Assembly (NCBI GenBank): GCA_003516705.1 | Contig: DPCJ01000174.1 | Span: 1-25,819 of the forward strand | Source of the DNA: Prolixibacteraceae bacterium | GTDB lineage: Bacteria > Bacteroidota > Bacteroidia > Bacteroidales > Prolixibacteraceae | Length of the DNA stretch: 25,819 nucleotides | Direction of reading: 5' to 3' | Part shown: positions 1 to 7,561 of the stretch, piece by piece | How the letters are laid out: each line of letters opens with the position of its first letter | How positions within the stretch are numbered: position 1 is the stretch's first letter | Program-made: the position numbers and the translations under genes | The notes under the pieces: generated by a model | The model's input: only the letters and a program-made list of their open reading frames with translations | What the model was told of the DNA's origin: nothing | The model's database searches: none

Positions 1-5
1 TCATT

Positions 6-1010
6 TCACAGGCTGTTTCTTATAATTAATTTAGCCGGATTCCTCATCTGACTTGTCTTCCGTGTTAATACCATATCAGCCAGCGTTTTGCCCATTTCGG
101 TAAAATCAGTCGAGATTGTGGTAATACCTCCAGCGACCACCTCTTTCAGCATGGTGTCGTTAAACGAAACAATTCCGAATTTTTTACCCAATTTAAATTT
201 GTATTCTTTTGCTTTTTTCACCATTTCAACCATTTCGCGGTCCGATGTAAAAAAGTAAGCCTCATAAAGTTCCGGCCTTAATCCATCAACCGATTTAACC
301 ACCTGATAATTGAAGTTATACTGAGTGCAAAATCGTTCAAACCCTTTAACACGTTCCTGCGGTTCTTTGGCACCCTGGTTCACAAAAATCAGTTTCCGAT
401 ATTTTTTCAAAAACTCATGGCCTTCCATGAGTGCATCGTAGAAGTCATTTTCAAAATCCTGATAAACAGCCGGGTATATTTTGAGATCAGGTTTTAAGCG
501 GTCGAGAATAAAAACACGTTCACGCGGTATTTTAGAAATAAGAATACTGCTATTTTCGAATGTTGCCGGCATTATTACATATGATGTAAAATTGCCTATG
601 CTATCGTTTATAAGGTTTTTAAAAACTTTATAATTAAAATGATGGAAGTAAATATCAACGTTGGCTTTTCCTTTAAGATTCAACAACAGCGAGTTATACA
701 AATCCTCTTTAAAAGTGTTCAACTCGTCAAAAAGCACAAAAATATTTTCTTCAGGTTGAATTTCAGTGGTTGAAATGTAGTAGCCTTTGCCTGGCTGACT
801 ATGCAGAATTTTCTTCGTTTTAAGTTCGCTGAAAGCCAACAGTACAGTATCGCGACTTAATCCATAATCGGCACAAATCTGGTTAATCGAAGGCACCTTG
901 TCTCCTTTTTTCAACATTCTTCGTTCAATACCCAAAAGTACCGAATTGATAATCTGCCTGTATTTGGGTAACGAGGATTTCGGATCGATTTGAATAATTC
1001 GTTTAGCCAT
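6..1010 (-). CDS. GntR-family transcriptional regulator with sugar-binding-type sensor domain
   Basis: This is a DNA-binding regulator of 334 aa. Residues about 12-80 form a GntR winged helix-turn-helix: LPKYRQI opens the first helix, KVPSINQICADYGLSRDTV is the recognition region, and GKGYYIS is the wing. Residues about 88-330 look like the periplasmic-binding-protein-like effector domain of LacI-type regulators (alternating hydrophobic strands, GIVSFNDT near residue 280). This architecture is common in Bacteroidota carbohydrate regulators. It is transcribed away from an aldose 1-epimerase gene, so control of that gene or of a nearby sugar pathway is a reasonable inference; the effector is unknown. 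A -7-like element lies 17 nt upstream of the ATG. The stop lies 5 nt inside the window, so its downstream partner is not visible. Confidence 0.9.
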   Translation of the reverse strand: MAKRIIQIDPKSSLPKYRQIINSVLLGIERRMLKKGDKVPSINQICADYGLSRDTVLLAFSELKTKKILHSQPGKGYYISTTEIQPEENIFVLFDELNTFKEDLYNSLLLNLKGKANVDIYFHHFNYKVFKNLINDSIGNFTSYVIMPATFENSSILISKIPRERVFILDRLKPDLKIYPAVYQDFENDFYDALMEGHEFLKKYRKLIFVNQGAKEPQERVKGFERFCTQYNFNYQVVKSVDGLRPELYEAYFFTSDREMVEMVKKAKEYKFKLGKKFGIVSFNDTMLKEVVAGGITTISTDFTEMGKTLADMVLTRKTSQMRNPAKLIIRNSL

Positions 1011-1027
1011 CTCAGTTGAATGAACTG

Positions 1028-1035
1028 CAAAAATA
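1028..1035 (-). promoter_or_regulatory. Candidate -7 element for the GntR gene
   Basis: The minus strand reads TATTTTTG, an exact match to the Bacteroidota -7 consensus TAnnTTTG, 17 nt upstream of the start codon. I see no good TTTG -33 box at 19-21 nt, so this rests on one half of the promoter. Confidence 0.35.
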
Positions 1036-1071
1036 AGAATATATCAATATGCTGTTTCATGTTTAAAAACA

Positions 1072-1088
1072 CTACCAGTTCCTACCAG
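1072..1088. promoter_or_regulatory. Tandem CTACCAG repeats, candidate operator
   Basis: CTACCAG occurs at 1072-1078 and again at 1082-1088, a spacing of 10 bp or one helical turn. The pair lies midway between the divergent GntR and aldose epimerase genes, where an operator would be expected. Assignment to the GntR protein is inference. Confidence 0.3.
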
Positions 1089-1116
1089 CATCATTCACAT
1101 TTTTTGCATTTTTGAA

Positions 1117-1133
1117 GTTTAAAAAAATTAAAC
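1117..1133. promoter_or_regulatory. Inverted repeat just upstream of the aldose epimerase start
   Basis: GTTTAA and TTAAAC form perfect 6-bp arms around AAAAA, ending 12 nt before the ATG at 1146. It could be an operator or part of the promoter, but the AT-rich composition makes chance possible. Confidence 0.25.
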
Positions 1134-1145
1134 ATACAAACTGAT

Positions 1146-2189
1146 ATGAAAATTGAAAAACAACCTTTCGGTAAATTGAAAGATGGCAGCGAAGTTTCGC
1201 TCTTCACACTCACTAATAATGTTGTAACAGTTAAAATCACCAACTATGGTGCAATTATCACGGCTATTGAAATGCCTGATAAAAATGGCAAAATTGAGAA
1301 TGTGGCTTGCGGGTTCAACAAGCTTGAAACCTATTTGAGCGATGAATACCTGGGCAGTTATCCCTACTTCGGGTCGATCATCGGACGTTTCGGAAACCGG
1401 ATTGCCAAAGGCCACCTCAAAATTGATGGCAAAATGTATCAATTGGCCATAAACAATGGCCCAAATCATTTACATGGCGGACCCACAGGTTTCGATAAAA
1501 GAGTATTCTCGACTGAAACTTTTGAAACCGAAAACACTGTCGGGTTGAAGTTAACTTACCTGAGTGCAGACGGAGAAGAAAACTACCCCGGAAAACTTAT
1601 GGTTACCTGTATTTACACTTTAAACGGTAAAAATGAGCTGGGAATTGATTATCACGCTGAAACGGATAAAACAACCGTAGTTAACCTGACCAATCATACT
1701 TATTTTAATCTTACCGCTGGCAAGGAAGACATATTGAATCATGAAATGTTGCTAACAGCCACACAGATTACAGAAATGACGGACCAGATTCCGACCGGTA
1801 AAATTATTGCGGTTGCTGGAACGCCATTCGATTTTACATCTCCACAAAAAATCAATCATCAAATCGAAAAAATGCCAATGGGTTACGACGACAACTTTGT
1901 ACTTGGCAACGAAACCGGAGAACTGAAATACACAGGCTACATTAGTGAAGCAAAAAGTGGCCGTAAAGTGGAAGTTTATACCACCCAGCCCGGGATGCAG
2001 GTTTACACAGGCTACTGGATTCCTGAGATGGTTATTGACGGGGAAAAGAAATTCGGTCGTTTCTCGGGCATTGCACTCGAAACCCAGCATTACCCCGATT
2101 CGGTTAACCAACCCCACTTCCCCACCACCCTGCTTAATCCAGGTGAAAAATATTACCAGAAAACCATTTACAAGTTGGTAACCGAATAA
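1146..2189 (+). CDS. galM: Aldose 1-epimerase (mutarotase)
   Basis: The enzyme interconverts alpha and beta anomers of aldohexoses such as glucose and galactose in the cytosol, feeding sugar kinases. At 347 aa it is full length for the GalM family and has no signal peptide. Recognised motifs: GRFGNRIAKG at 80-89, NHLHGG at 107-112, the active-site histidine H184 in VNLTNHTYFNL, the substrate-binding aspartate in GYDDNF near 248, and the catalytic glutamate E312 in LETQHYPDS. It diverges from a GntR-type sugar regulator and is followed by a strong hairpin terminator, so it is probably monocistronic. There is no Shine-Dalgarno sequence, as usual in this phylum. The family is clear; the preferred sugar cannot be read from sequence. 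Confidence 0.95.
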   Translation: MKIEKQPFGKLKDGSEVSLFTLTNNVVTVKITNYGAIITAIEMPDKNGKIENVACGFNKLETYLSDEYLGSYPYFGSIIGRFGNRIAKGHLKIDGKMYQLAINNGPNHLHGGPTGFDKRVFSTETFETENTVGLKLTYLSADGEENYPGKLMVTCIYTLNGKNELGIDYHAETDKTTVVNLTNHTYFNLTAGKEDILNHEMLLTATQITEMTDQIPTGKIIAVAGTPFDFTSPQKINHQIEKMPMGYDDNFVLGNETGELKYTGYISEAKSGRKVEVYTTQPGMQVYTGYWIPEMVIDGEKKFGRFSGIALETQHYPDSVNQPHFPTTLLNPGEKYYQKTIYKLVTE

Positions 2190-2191
2190 CT

Positions 2192-2217
2192 AAAGGCCCT
2201 TCACAGGGCCTTTTTTA
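2192..2217 (+). terminator. Rho-independent terminator after galM
   Basis: AAAGGCCCT (2192-2200) pairs with AGGGCCTTT (2205-2213) around a 4-nt loop, followed by a T run. It starts 3 nt after the epimerase stop codon. Confidence 0.85.
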
Positions 2218-2241
2218 TAAACAAAGACAGCATCGATAAGC

Positions 2242-2274
2242 TTTGCAAAAAGTTTGCAATGCAAAATATTTTTG
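2242..2274 (+). promoter_or_regulatory. Promoter of the acyl-CoA synthetase gene
   Basis: TTTG at 2242-2245 (-33 box) is followed after 21 nt by TATTTTTG at 2267-2274 (-7 box), matching both halves of the Bacteroidota consensus. Transcription would start near 2280 and give a leader of about 84 nt. Confidence 0.55.
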
Positions 2275-2363
2275 TGTAATTATTGACACTTACAGCTCAT
2301 TTTTTTCATCGGTATTAATTATCCCAATTTTTTTTACTTTTAATGGCCTAACTAAAATTGAAA

Positions 2364-4268
2364 ATGAAAACGATAATCGAACTTTTTGAAACCGCAGTTG
2401 CAAAATATCCTTACAACATTTATCTGTGGGAAAAGAAAAATGGGGAATACAAAGGCACAACTTACACTGAAACGCGCCAGCAGGTAATGTATTTAGCCGC
2501 CGGACTGGTTGATTTAGGTTTTAAAAAAGGTGATCGCGCTGCCCTGTTATCCGACGGAAGAAACGACTGGATTATCAGCGAACTGGGAATTATTTATTCA
2601 GGCGGAATCAATGTTCCGCTTTCCATCAGGCTCGAAACAAACGAATTGCTGTTTAGGCTAAAACACAGCGGAACTACTGTAATATTTGTCTCGAAACAGC
2701 AGGCCTCAAAAATCGATGAAATCAGAAATGAATTACCTGAACTGAGATATGTGGTTTACATTGATGGAAAAGAAAATCCGGGACCACAGGACATGATTTA
2801 TACCGACCTGATTAAACACGGTAAAGAATTGCGCGAAACCGATGCCAGCGGATTTGATGCCATCTGGAAACAGATTCAGCCCAACGATGTGGTCAACATT
2901 TCATACACATCGGGTACCACTGCCGACCCAAAAGGAATTATGCTCACCCAATTGAATTATGCGGCCAATGTACTTCAGTCGAATGGTTTACTCGAATTAC
3001 AAACACATTGGAAAACACTTGCCATTTTGCCCTGGGACCACGCATTTGCCCACACCACCTGTTTGTATGTTTTTATGTACAAGGGTGCAAGTGTGGCTTC
3101 GGTCGAAATTGGGAACACCCCGCTCGAAACATTAAAAAATATTCCAAAAAACATCAAAGAAATTCAGCCGACACTGATGATGAGCGTGCCGGCATATTCA
3201 AAAGCTTTCAGAAAAAATATTGAAGCCGGAATTAAAGCCAAAGGCGAAACAACAAACAAGCTATTTCATTTCGCGATGAAAGTAGCCTACAATTACAATG
3301 GTAACGGATTTAATAAAGGAGGAGGACTACGTTTTTTACTGAAACCGCTTGTACTTATTTTTGATAAAATACTCTTCAGCAAAATCAGGGAAGGATTTGG
3401 AGGAAAATTACAATTTTTTATTGGTGGTGGCGCACTACTCGACTCCGATTTGCAACGCTTTTTTTATGCCATCGGGATGCCCATTTGCCAAGGCTACGGA
3501 TTAACCGAAGCATCGCCTGTAATATCTTCGAATACGCCCGACTGCATTAAATTCGGCTCATCGGGAAAACCAGTGAAGATGATGGAAATAAAAATTCTGG
3601 ATACCGAGGGGAATGAGCTGAAACAAGGTGATAAAGGAGAAATCTGCATCAAAGGCGATAATGTAATGCTTGGGTACTGGAACAATCCGGTAGCTACAGC
3701 CGAAACCATTATCGACAACTGGCTGCACACGGGTGATATGGGATATATTGATAACGATGGCTTTCTCATCGTATTGGGGCGTTTTAAAAGTCTGTTGATT
3801 GGAAACGACGGCGAAAAATACAGTCCTGAAGGAATAGAAGAAGCGATGGTTGAATTATGCCCATACATCCAGCAGGTGATGCTGCATAATAACCAAAATC
3901 CATACACGGTTGGAATGGTAGTTCCTGATATGGAAGCCATTAACCGCGAGTTAAAAAGCCATGGTATAGAAAAAGGAAGTGATACAGCGGTTACCGAAAT
4001 ATTGAAAATGATTCAGGATGAAATAAACCAGTTTAAAAAAGGAGGGAAACACGAGGGAATGTTTCCGGAAAGATGGCTTCCGACCACTGTGGCAGTATTG
4101 CCTGAGGCATTTTCGGCAGAAAACAAAATGCTTAACGCACAGATGAAAATGGTGCGTGGAAAAATTAACGAGCATTACGAAAAAGAACTTGAGTTTTTAT
4201 ACACTCCACAGTCGAAATTTATTGAAAACCAATTAAATATTGAAGCTATAAAAAAGTGGAGTAAATAA
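2364..4268 (+). CDS. Long-chain fatty acid--CoA ligase (AMP-forming)
   Basis: This enzyme activates fatty acids with ATP to acyl-adenylates and then acyl-CoA, for lipid synthesis or beta-oxidation. The 634-aa protein is an ANL-superfamily adenylating enzyme of the long-chain FAA1/FadD15-like type. Motifs: phosphate-binding loop YTSGTTADPKG (about 181-191), GYGLTEASP (377-385), TGD (456-458) and the hinge region GRFKSLL (472-478); the lysine-rich C-terminus (NKMLNAQMKMVRGK) is typical of the long-chain group. An upstream in-frame TTG at 2358 would add two residues, but the ATG at 2364 is the better start. It stands alone between a terminator and tmRNA. Downstream, TTTCGGG (4285-4291) can pair with CCCGAAA (4306-4312), a weak hairpin without a T run. 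Confidence 0.93.
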   Translation: MKTIIELFETAVAKYPYNIYLWEKKNGEYKGTTYTETRQQVMYLAAGLVDLGFKKGDRAALLSDGRNDWIISELGIIYSGGINVPLSIRLETNELLFRLKHSGTTVIFVSKQQASKIDEIRNELPELRYVVYIDGKENPGPQDMIYTDLIKHGKELRETDASGFDAIWKQIQPNDVVNISYTSGTTADPKGIMLTQLNYAANVLQSNGLLELQTHWKTLAILPWDHAFAHTTCLYVFMYKGASVASVEIGNTPLETLKNIPKNIKEIQPTLMMSVPAYSKAFRKNIEAGIKAKGETTNKLFHFAMKVAYNYNGNGFNKGGGLRFLLKPLVLIFDKILFSKIREGFGGKLQFFIGGGALLDSDLQRFFYAIGMPICQGYGLTEASPVISSNTPDCIKFGSSGKPVKMMEIKILDTEGNELKQGDKGEICIKGDNVMLGYWNNPVATAETIIDNWLHTGDMGYIDNDGFLIVLGRFKSLLIGNDGEKYSPEGIEEAMVELCPYIQQVMLHNNQNPYTVGMVVPDMEAINRELKSHGIEKGSDTAVTEILKMIQDEINQFKKGGKHEGMFPERWLPTTVAVLPEAFSAENKMLNAQMKMVRGKINEHYEKELEFLYTPQSKFIENQLNIEAIKKWSK

Positions 4269-4318
4269 TCCTTTAAACATTTGATTTCGGGTTGGTTAAT
4301 TTTGCCCCGAAAAATTAC

Positions 4319-4326
4319 TATTTTTG
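4319..4326 (+). promoter_or_regulatory. Candidate -7 element for ssrA
   Basis: TATTTTTG matches TAnnTTTG and lies 13 nt before the mature tmRNA 5' end, which would leave a short leader for RNase P to remove. No convincing -33 box is seen. Confidence 0.45.
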
Positions 4327-4339
4327 TCGCTCCTTTTCA

Positions 4340-4730
4340 GGGGCTGATTGGTTTTGACAGCGGGTAGAAGAGGCAGGTAAGCATGCAGGTTTTGGTTGTT
4401 GACCTTTAAAATAATAACCGAAACAATAATTGGCGAAAATAACTACGCTCTTGCTGCGTAACCGAATTAAGTAAGTTACCTTCATTCCGGCACCAGGTGC
4501 TGGAACGAGACATCGCCCGGATGCTATGCTTTGAAGCGGTCCGATCAGGCGGTGCAAGTAAATCGAAGCTAGTTTAAGCGAGTCTCCGGCGCTTTTACGA
4601 AATTAAAGGAGATAAGGTAAACTTTGGTGGCCCTGATCCGGTGTTTACACGAAAATCAAGTCTGGGGATAAGCATGTAGAAAGCTTGTGGCTTCCTCGTT
4701 TGGACGCGGGTTCGACTCCCGCCAGCTCCA
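4340..4730 (+). ncRNA. ssrA: tmRNA (transfer-messenger RNA)
   Basis: tmRNA rescues stalled ribosomes with SmpB and tags the unfinished peptide for proteolysis. The 5' end GGGGCTG (4340-4346) pairs with CAGCTCC (4723-4729) to form the alanine-tRNA-like acceptor stem, with A4730 as discriminator. The T-arm motif GGGTTCGACTCCC spans 4708-4720. The resume frame at 4432-4461 reads GGC GAA AAT AAC TAC GCT CTT GCT GCG TAA, giving the tag GENNYALAA, whose NYALAA end is a Bacteroidota hallmark. The terminal CCA is not encoded (the next bases are CAA), so it must be added after processing. The length of about 391 nt is normal for a one-piece tmRNA. Confidence 0.97.
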
Positions 4731-4731
4731 C

Positions 4732-4769
4732 AAAAAAGCTGTAAATCGGTGTATTTACAGCTTTTTTTT
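4732..4769. terminator. Bidirectional terminator for ssrA and the kinase operon
   Basis: A perfect 15-bp stem joins 4732-4746 to 4753-4767 around the 6-nt loop CGGTGT, with a T run on the plus strand and the complementary A run giving a T run on the minus strand. It sits between the tmRNA 3' end and the stop of the convergent hybrid kinase (4783), so it can end both transcripts. Confidence 0.9.
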
Positions 4770-4782
4770 CAATATTTTTTAG

Positions 4783-7092
4783 CTAAAATTTGGTTGAATC
4801 TGTTTTCAGTGTTATGTACTTCGAGATTTTGCTGTAAAAAACCTGACTCTCGAAAGGTTTGGTCAGATAATCGTTACAACCTGCCTCAAATGCAGTAATT
4901 TCATCTCCCGACATAGCGTGGGCAGTAATGGCAATTATCTTCAAATCAGGTCTTAGTTTCCTGATGAGCCGTGTTGCTTCGTAGCCATCCATTACTGGCA
5001 TTTTCAAATCCATCAGTACAAGCTCTATTTTTCCGTTCAGCCGACATTTTTCCACTGCATCCAGTCCATTTCGGGCAGCAAGTGTTTTTATGCCTGTATT
5101 ACGTAACAATGTTTCAAGATATAAAAGATTAAAATAATCATCTTCCACAATCATTACAACTGATTCGCCGGCTGGTTTGGGTTCTTCATCTGTTATCTTC
5201 TTATCATTAAACTGAATTGGTAATGCGGGTAAACTGAAACTAGTTTTTGTACCCACACCTTTTTCCGATTCCAACACAATATTTCCACCAAGCAACTGTA
5301 TGATTCCTTTGGAAATTGACAATCCAAGTCCACTTCCCTCGTAACCACTCGACAGGCTTGTGGTTTCCTGGGTGAATCTCTCAAATACAATCTCCTGCAT
5401 CTCATCATCTATCCCGATTCCAGTATCTGATACTAAAAATTTTATAGAATTCTCAAACGGTGCACAACTTAAAAGAATGCTCCCTTCTCTCGTGAATTTA
5501 ACAGCATTATCGAGCAGATGATGAAATACCTTTACCAAAAGTTCTGCATCAGTTTCAATTAGTATTTGCTGTGTATTGTCAAAATCAACCTGAAAATTCA
5601 AACCCTTTTCCACACATCTTGCCTCATAATCTTCAGCCACACTTCTGATTAAATCGTTTAACAACACAACCTTTTTATTTAATGCCATATTTCCCGAAGT
5701 AATCAGTGAAATATCCATAAAATCGGTTACAGTATTGATAAGCCGTGTACTGCTTTTTCGCATAATATTCAAAAAATGTTGCTTTTCGCCTACTGGCATT
5801 CCCGGTTCCGATATCAGTTCGGCAAAGCCAAGAATTCCGTTTAAGGGTGTTCTCAATTCATGCGAAATATTATTCATAAAAGCTGTCTTTAACCTGTCGC
5901 TCGCTTCAGCTTTTTCCTTGGCAGTAATTAATTCCTGTTCGGCTTGTTTCCAGTCTGTAATATCTTTGTCAACTCCCCTGTAACCTAGTAACTGGCCGTC
6001 GTTATCTAAAATTGGTACTCCGTTGGACAGTAAACAAATCTTTTTGCCATCTCTTCCAATACTCCAGTTTTCAAAATCTTTTATCGGCATTTTTTTGGAA
6101 GCCAGTTCAGCAAGAATGGCTGTAACCCTTTCAGCTTCATCTGGTTCCATAAAGTCAAAAGGTGTTTTACCAATAATCTCATCGGGGGCCACATCAAAAA
6201 AATCAACACCTCTTTGCGAACTGTAGGTGTACCGACCTTTTTCATCGACTTCCCAAATCCAGTCCATTGTGCTGAACATGATGTCGCGAAGCCGCTCTTC
6301 GCTTTGTTTAAGTGAGTTTTCAGCAAGTTTTCGTTCAGAAATATCGCGTAATGCTCCATCAATATGATCGGGAACTCCCTCCGAATTAAAAACCAAGCGG
6401 GCATTAATTGACGCATACTTAACTTCGCTGCTTTTTGTTTTGAGCCTGATTTCATAATCCCGCACTTCACCTTTTTTAATTAGTAGCTGAAGTAATTTTT
6501 TCCTGTCATCGGGATTGTGGTATAATTCAACAATGTGGGTTCCTATCAGTTCAACACTATTGAAATCTGCAAAATATTTGATAGATGGGCTTATCTCTTT
6601 AATTATTCCATTCAGGTCGGTTTGATAAAATACATCCTGTACATTCTCGAAAATAGTGCGGTACTTTTCTTCGCTTAAACGAAGCGACTCTTCCATTTGC
6701 CGGCGGACAGCTTTTTCCTTTGCTTCTTCCATCGCCCTTTTTACGGCAAACGGAAGTCTTTCCAGACGGTCTTTCAGCACATAATCAACAGCCCCCTTTT
6801 TGAGAAGTTCGATGGCCAAAATCTCACCAATTGACCCCGACACACAGATAACCGGAACTTCAGGACAATGTATATTGCAAATTCTCAAAGCTTCGAATGC
6901 ATCAAACTGTGGCAGATTGTAATCTGCCAAAATAATATCGTATTTGTTGTTACAAATCAACGATGTAAACTCATTCTCTGTTTCAGCTCTCGATAAATTC
7001 AGTTTATATCCTGCTTTGATCAGTTGTTCCCTGATTATTTCAAAATCCAAATCAGAGTCTTCAAGTGACAGAACATTAAATGGTGCATCCAT
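4783..7092 (-). CDS. Hybrid sensor histidine kinase, REC-PAS-PAS-HisKA-HATPase-REC
   Basis: This is a 769-aa cytoplasmic signalling protein with no membrane segment. In order: an N-terminal receiver (about 5-125; phospho-acceptor D57 in DIILADYNLP, acidic pair E11/D12), two PAS domains (about 140-255 and 265-383, each ending in a DISERK/DITDWK-type motif), a HisKA domain with H411 in NNISHELRTPLNG, an ATPase domain (N529 in LLDNAVKF, DTGIGI 556-561, GSGLGLS 586-592), and a C-terminal receiver (about 645-760; D695 in LVLMDLKMP, K745 in LTKP). All catalytic residues appear intact. It is the last of three tightly spaced signalling genes (24 nt after the upstream receiver gene). The N-terminal receiver could accept phosphate from the upstream kinase. 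No DNA-binding output domain or HPt domain is present, so the final target lies elsewhere. Confidence 0.92.
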   Translation of the reverse strand: MDAPFNVLSLEDSDLDFEIIREQLIKAGYKLNLSRAETENEFTSLICNNKYDIILADYNLPQFDAFEALRICNIHCPEVPVICVSGSIGEILAIELLKKGAVDYVLKDRLERLPFAVKRAMEEAKEKAVRRQMEESLRLSEEKYRTIFENVQDVFYQTDLNGIIKEISPSIKYFADFNSVELIGTHIVELYHNPDDRKKLLQLLIKKGEVRDYEIRLKTKSSEVKYASINARLVFNSEGVPDHIDGALRDISERKLAENSLKQSEERLRDIMFSTMDWIWEVDEKGRYTYSSQRGVDFFDVAPDEIIGKTPFDFMEPDEAERVTAILAELASKKMPIKDFENWSIGRDGKKICLLSNGVPILDNDGQLLGYRGVDKDITDWKQAEQELITAKEKAEASDRLKTAFMNNISHELRTPLNGILGFAELISEPGMPVGEKQHFLNIMRKSSTRLINTVTDFMDISLITSGNMALNKKVVLLNDLIRSVAEDYEARCVEKGLNFQVDFDNTQQILIETDAELLVKVFHHLLDNAVKFTREGSILLSCAPFENSIKFLVSDTGIGIDDEMQEIVFERFTQETTSLSSGYEGSGLGLSISKGIIQLLGGNIVLESEKGVGTKTSFSLPALPIQFNDKKITDEEPKPAGESVVMIVEDDYFNLLYLETLLRNTGIKTLAARNGLDAVEKCRLNGKIELVLMDLKMPVMDGYEATRLIRKLRPDLKIIAITAHAMSGDEITAFEAGCNDYLTKPFESQVFYSKISKYITLKTDSTKF

Positions 7093-7116
7093 AGCATTTT
7101 TATAACATTCTTGTAA

Positions 7117-7554
7117 TTATTTTTTGGGGAGTTCGTTGACAACCGCCCAAAAAATTCCTAACTGTTTAACCGCGTCAAAAAAATCTTTAAAATTTACTGG
7201 CTTCACTACATAGGCATTTACACCAAGATCATAACACCTCTTTAAATCAGGCTCTTCGCGGGAAGAAGTAAGCATAACAACGGGAATTGATTTTAGTTCA
7301 GGATCATTCTTAATTTTCCCAAGAACCTCAATGCCATCCATCCGGGGCATTTTAATATCCATAAGAATTACGGCAGGGTTTTCTTTTTCCCTGTTTTCAT
7401 ATGGCCCATCGCAATACAGGTATTCCAAAGCCTGTACACCATCATTTAAAACTACAACCCTGTTGGCCAGATTGTGCTCAGCCAGTGCTTCAAGTGTTAA
7501 TTCAATATCGTTGGGGTTATCTTCAACGAGAAGAATTTTTTTTAATACGATCAT
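7117..7554 (-). CDS. Single-domain response regulator, Rcp1-like
   Basis: This is a stand-alone receiver of 145 aa with no output domain. It has the acidic pair E11/D12, the phospho-acceptor D66 in AVILMDIKMPRMDG, T96 in VVMLTSS and the conserved K118 in YVVKP. The long loop before the acceptor strand (YENREKENP) and the C-terminal NFKDFFDAVKQLGIFW segment are typical of Rcp1-type partners of phytochrome-like kinases. The ATG at 7554 is preferred: a longer frame from 7605 would overlap the upstream kinase, whereas this start lies 7 nt after the kinase stop at 7562. It probably carries phosphate between the flanking kinases or to a protein target; this is inference from gene order. Confidence 0.92.
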   Translation of the reverse strand: MIVLKKILLVEDNPNDIELTLEALAEHNLANRVVVLNDGVQALEYLYCDGPYENREKENPAVILMDIKMPRMDGIEVLGKIKNDPELKSIPVVMLTSSREEPDLKRCYDLGVNAYVVKPVNFKDFFDAVKQLGIFWAVVNELPKK

Positions 7555-7561
7555 TTTTGTA

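Noticed and set aside
4318..4557. Open frame of 79 codons on the minus strand
   Set aside because: It lies over the tmRNA gene and its promoter and has no protein features; the RNA explains the conservation.
6081..6470. Minus-strand frame of 129 codons inside the hybrid kinase
   Set aside because: It is an out-of-frame shadow of the second PAS domain region; the kinase frame is uninterrupted.
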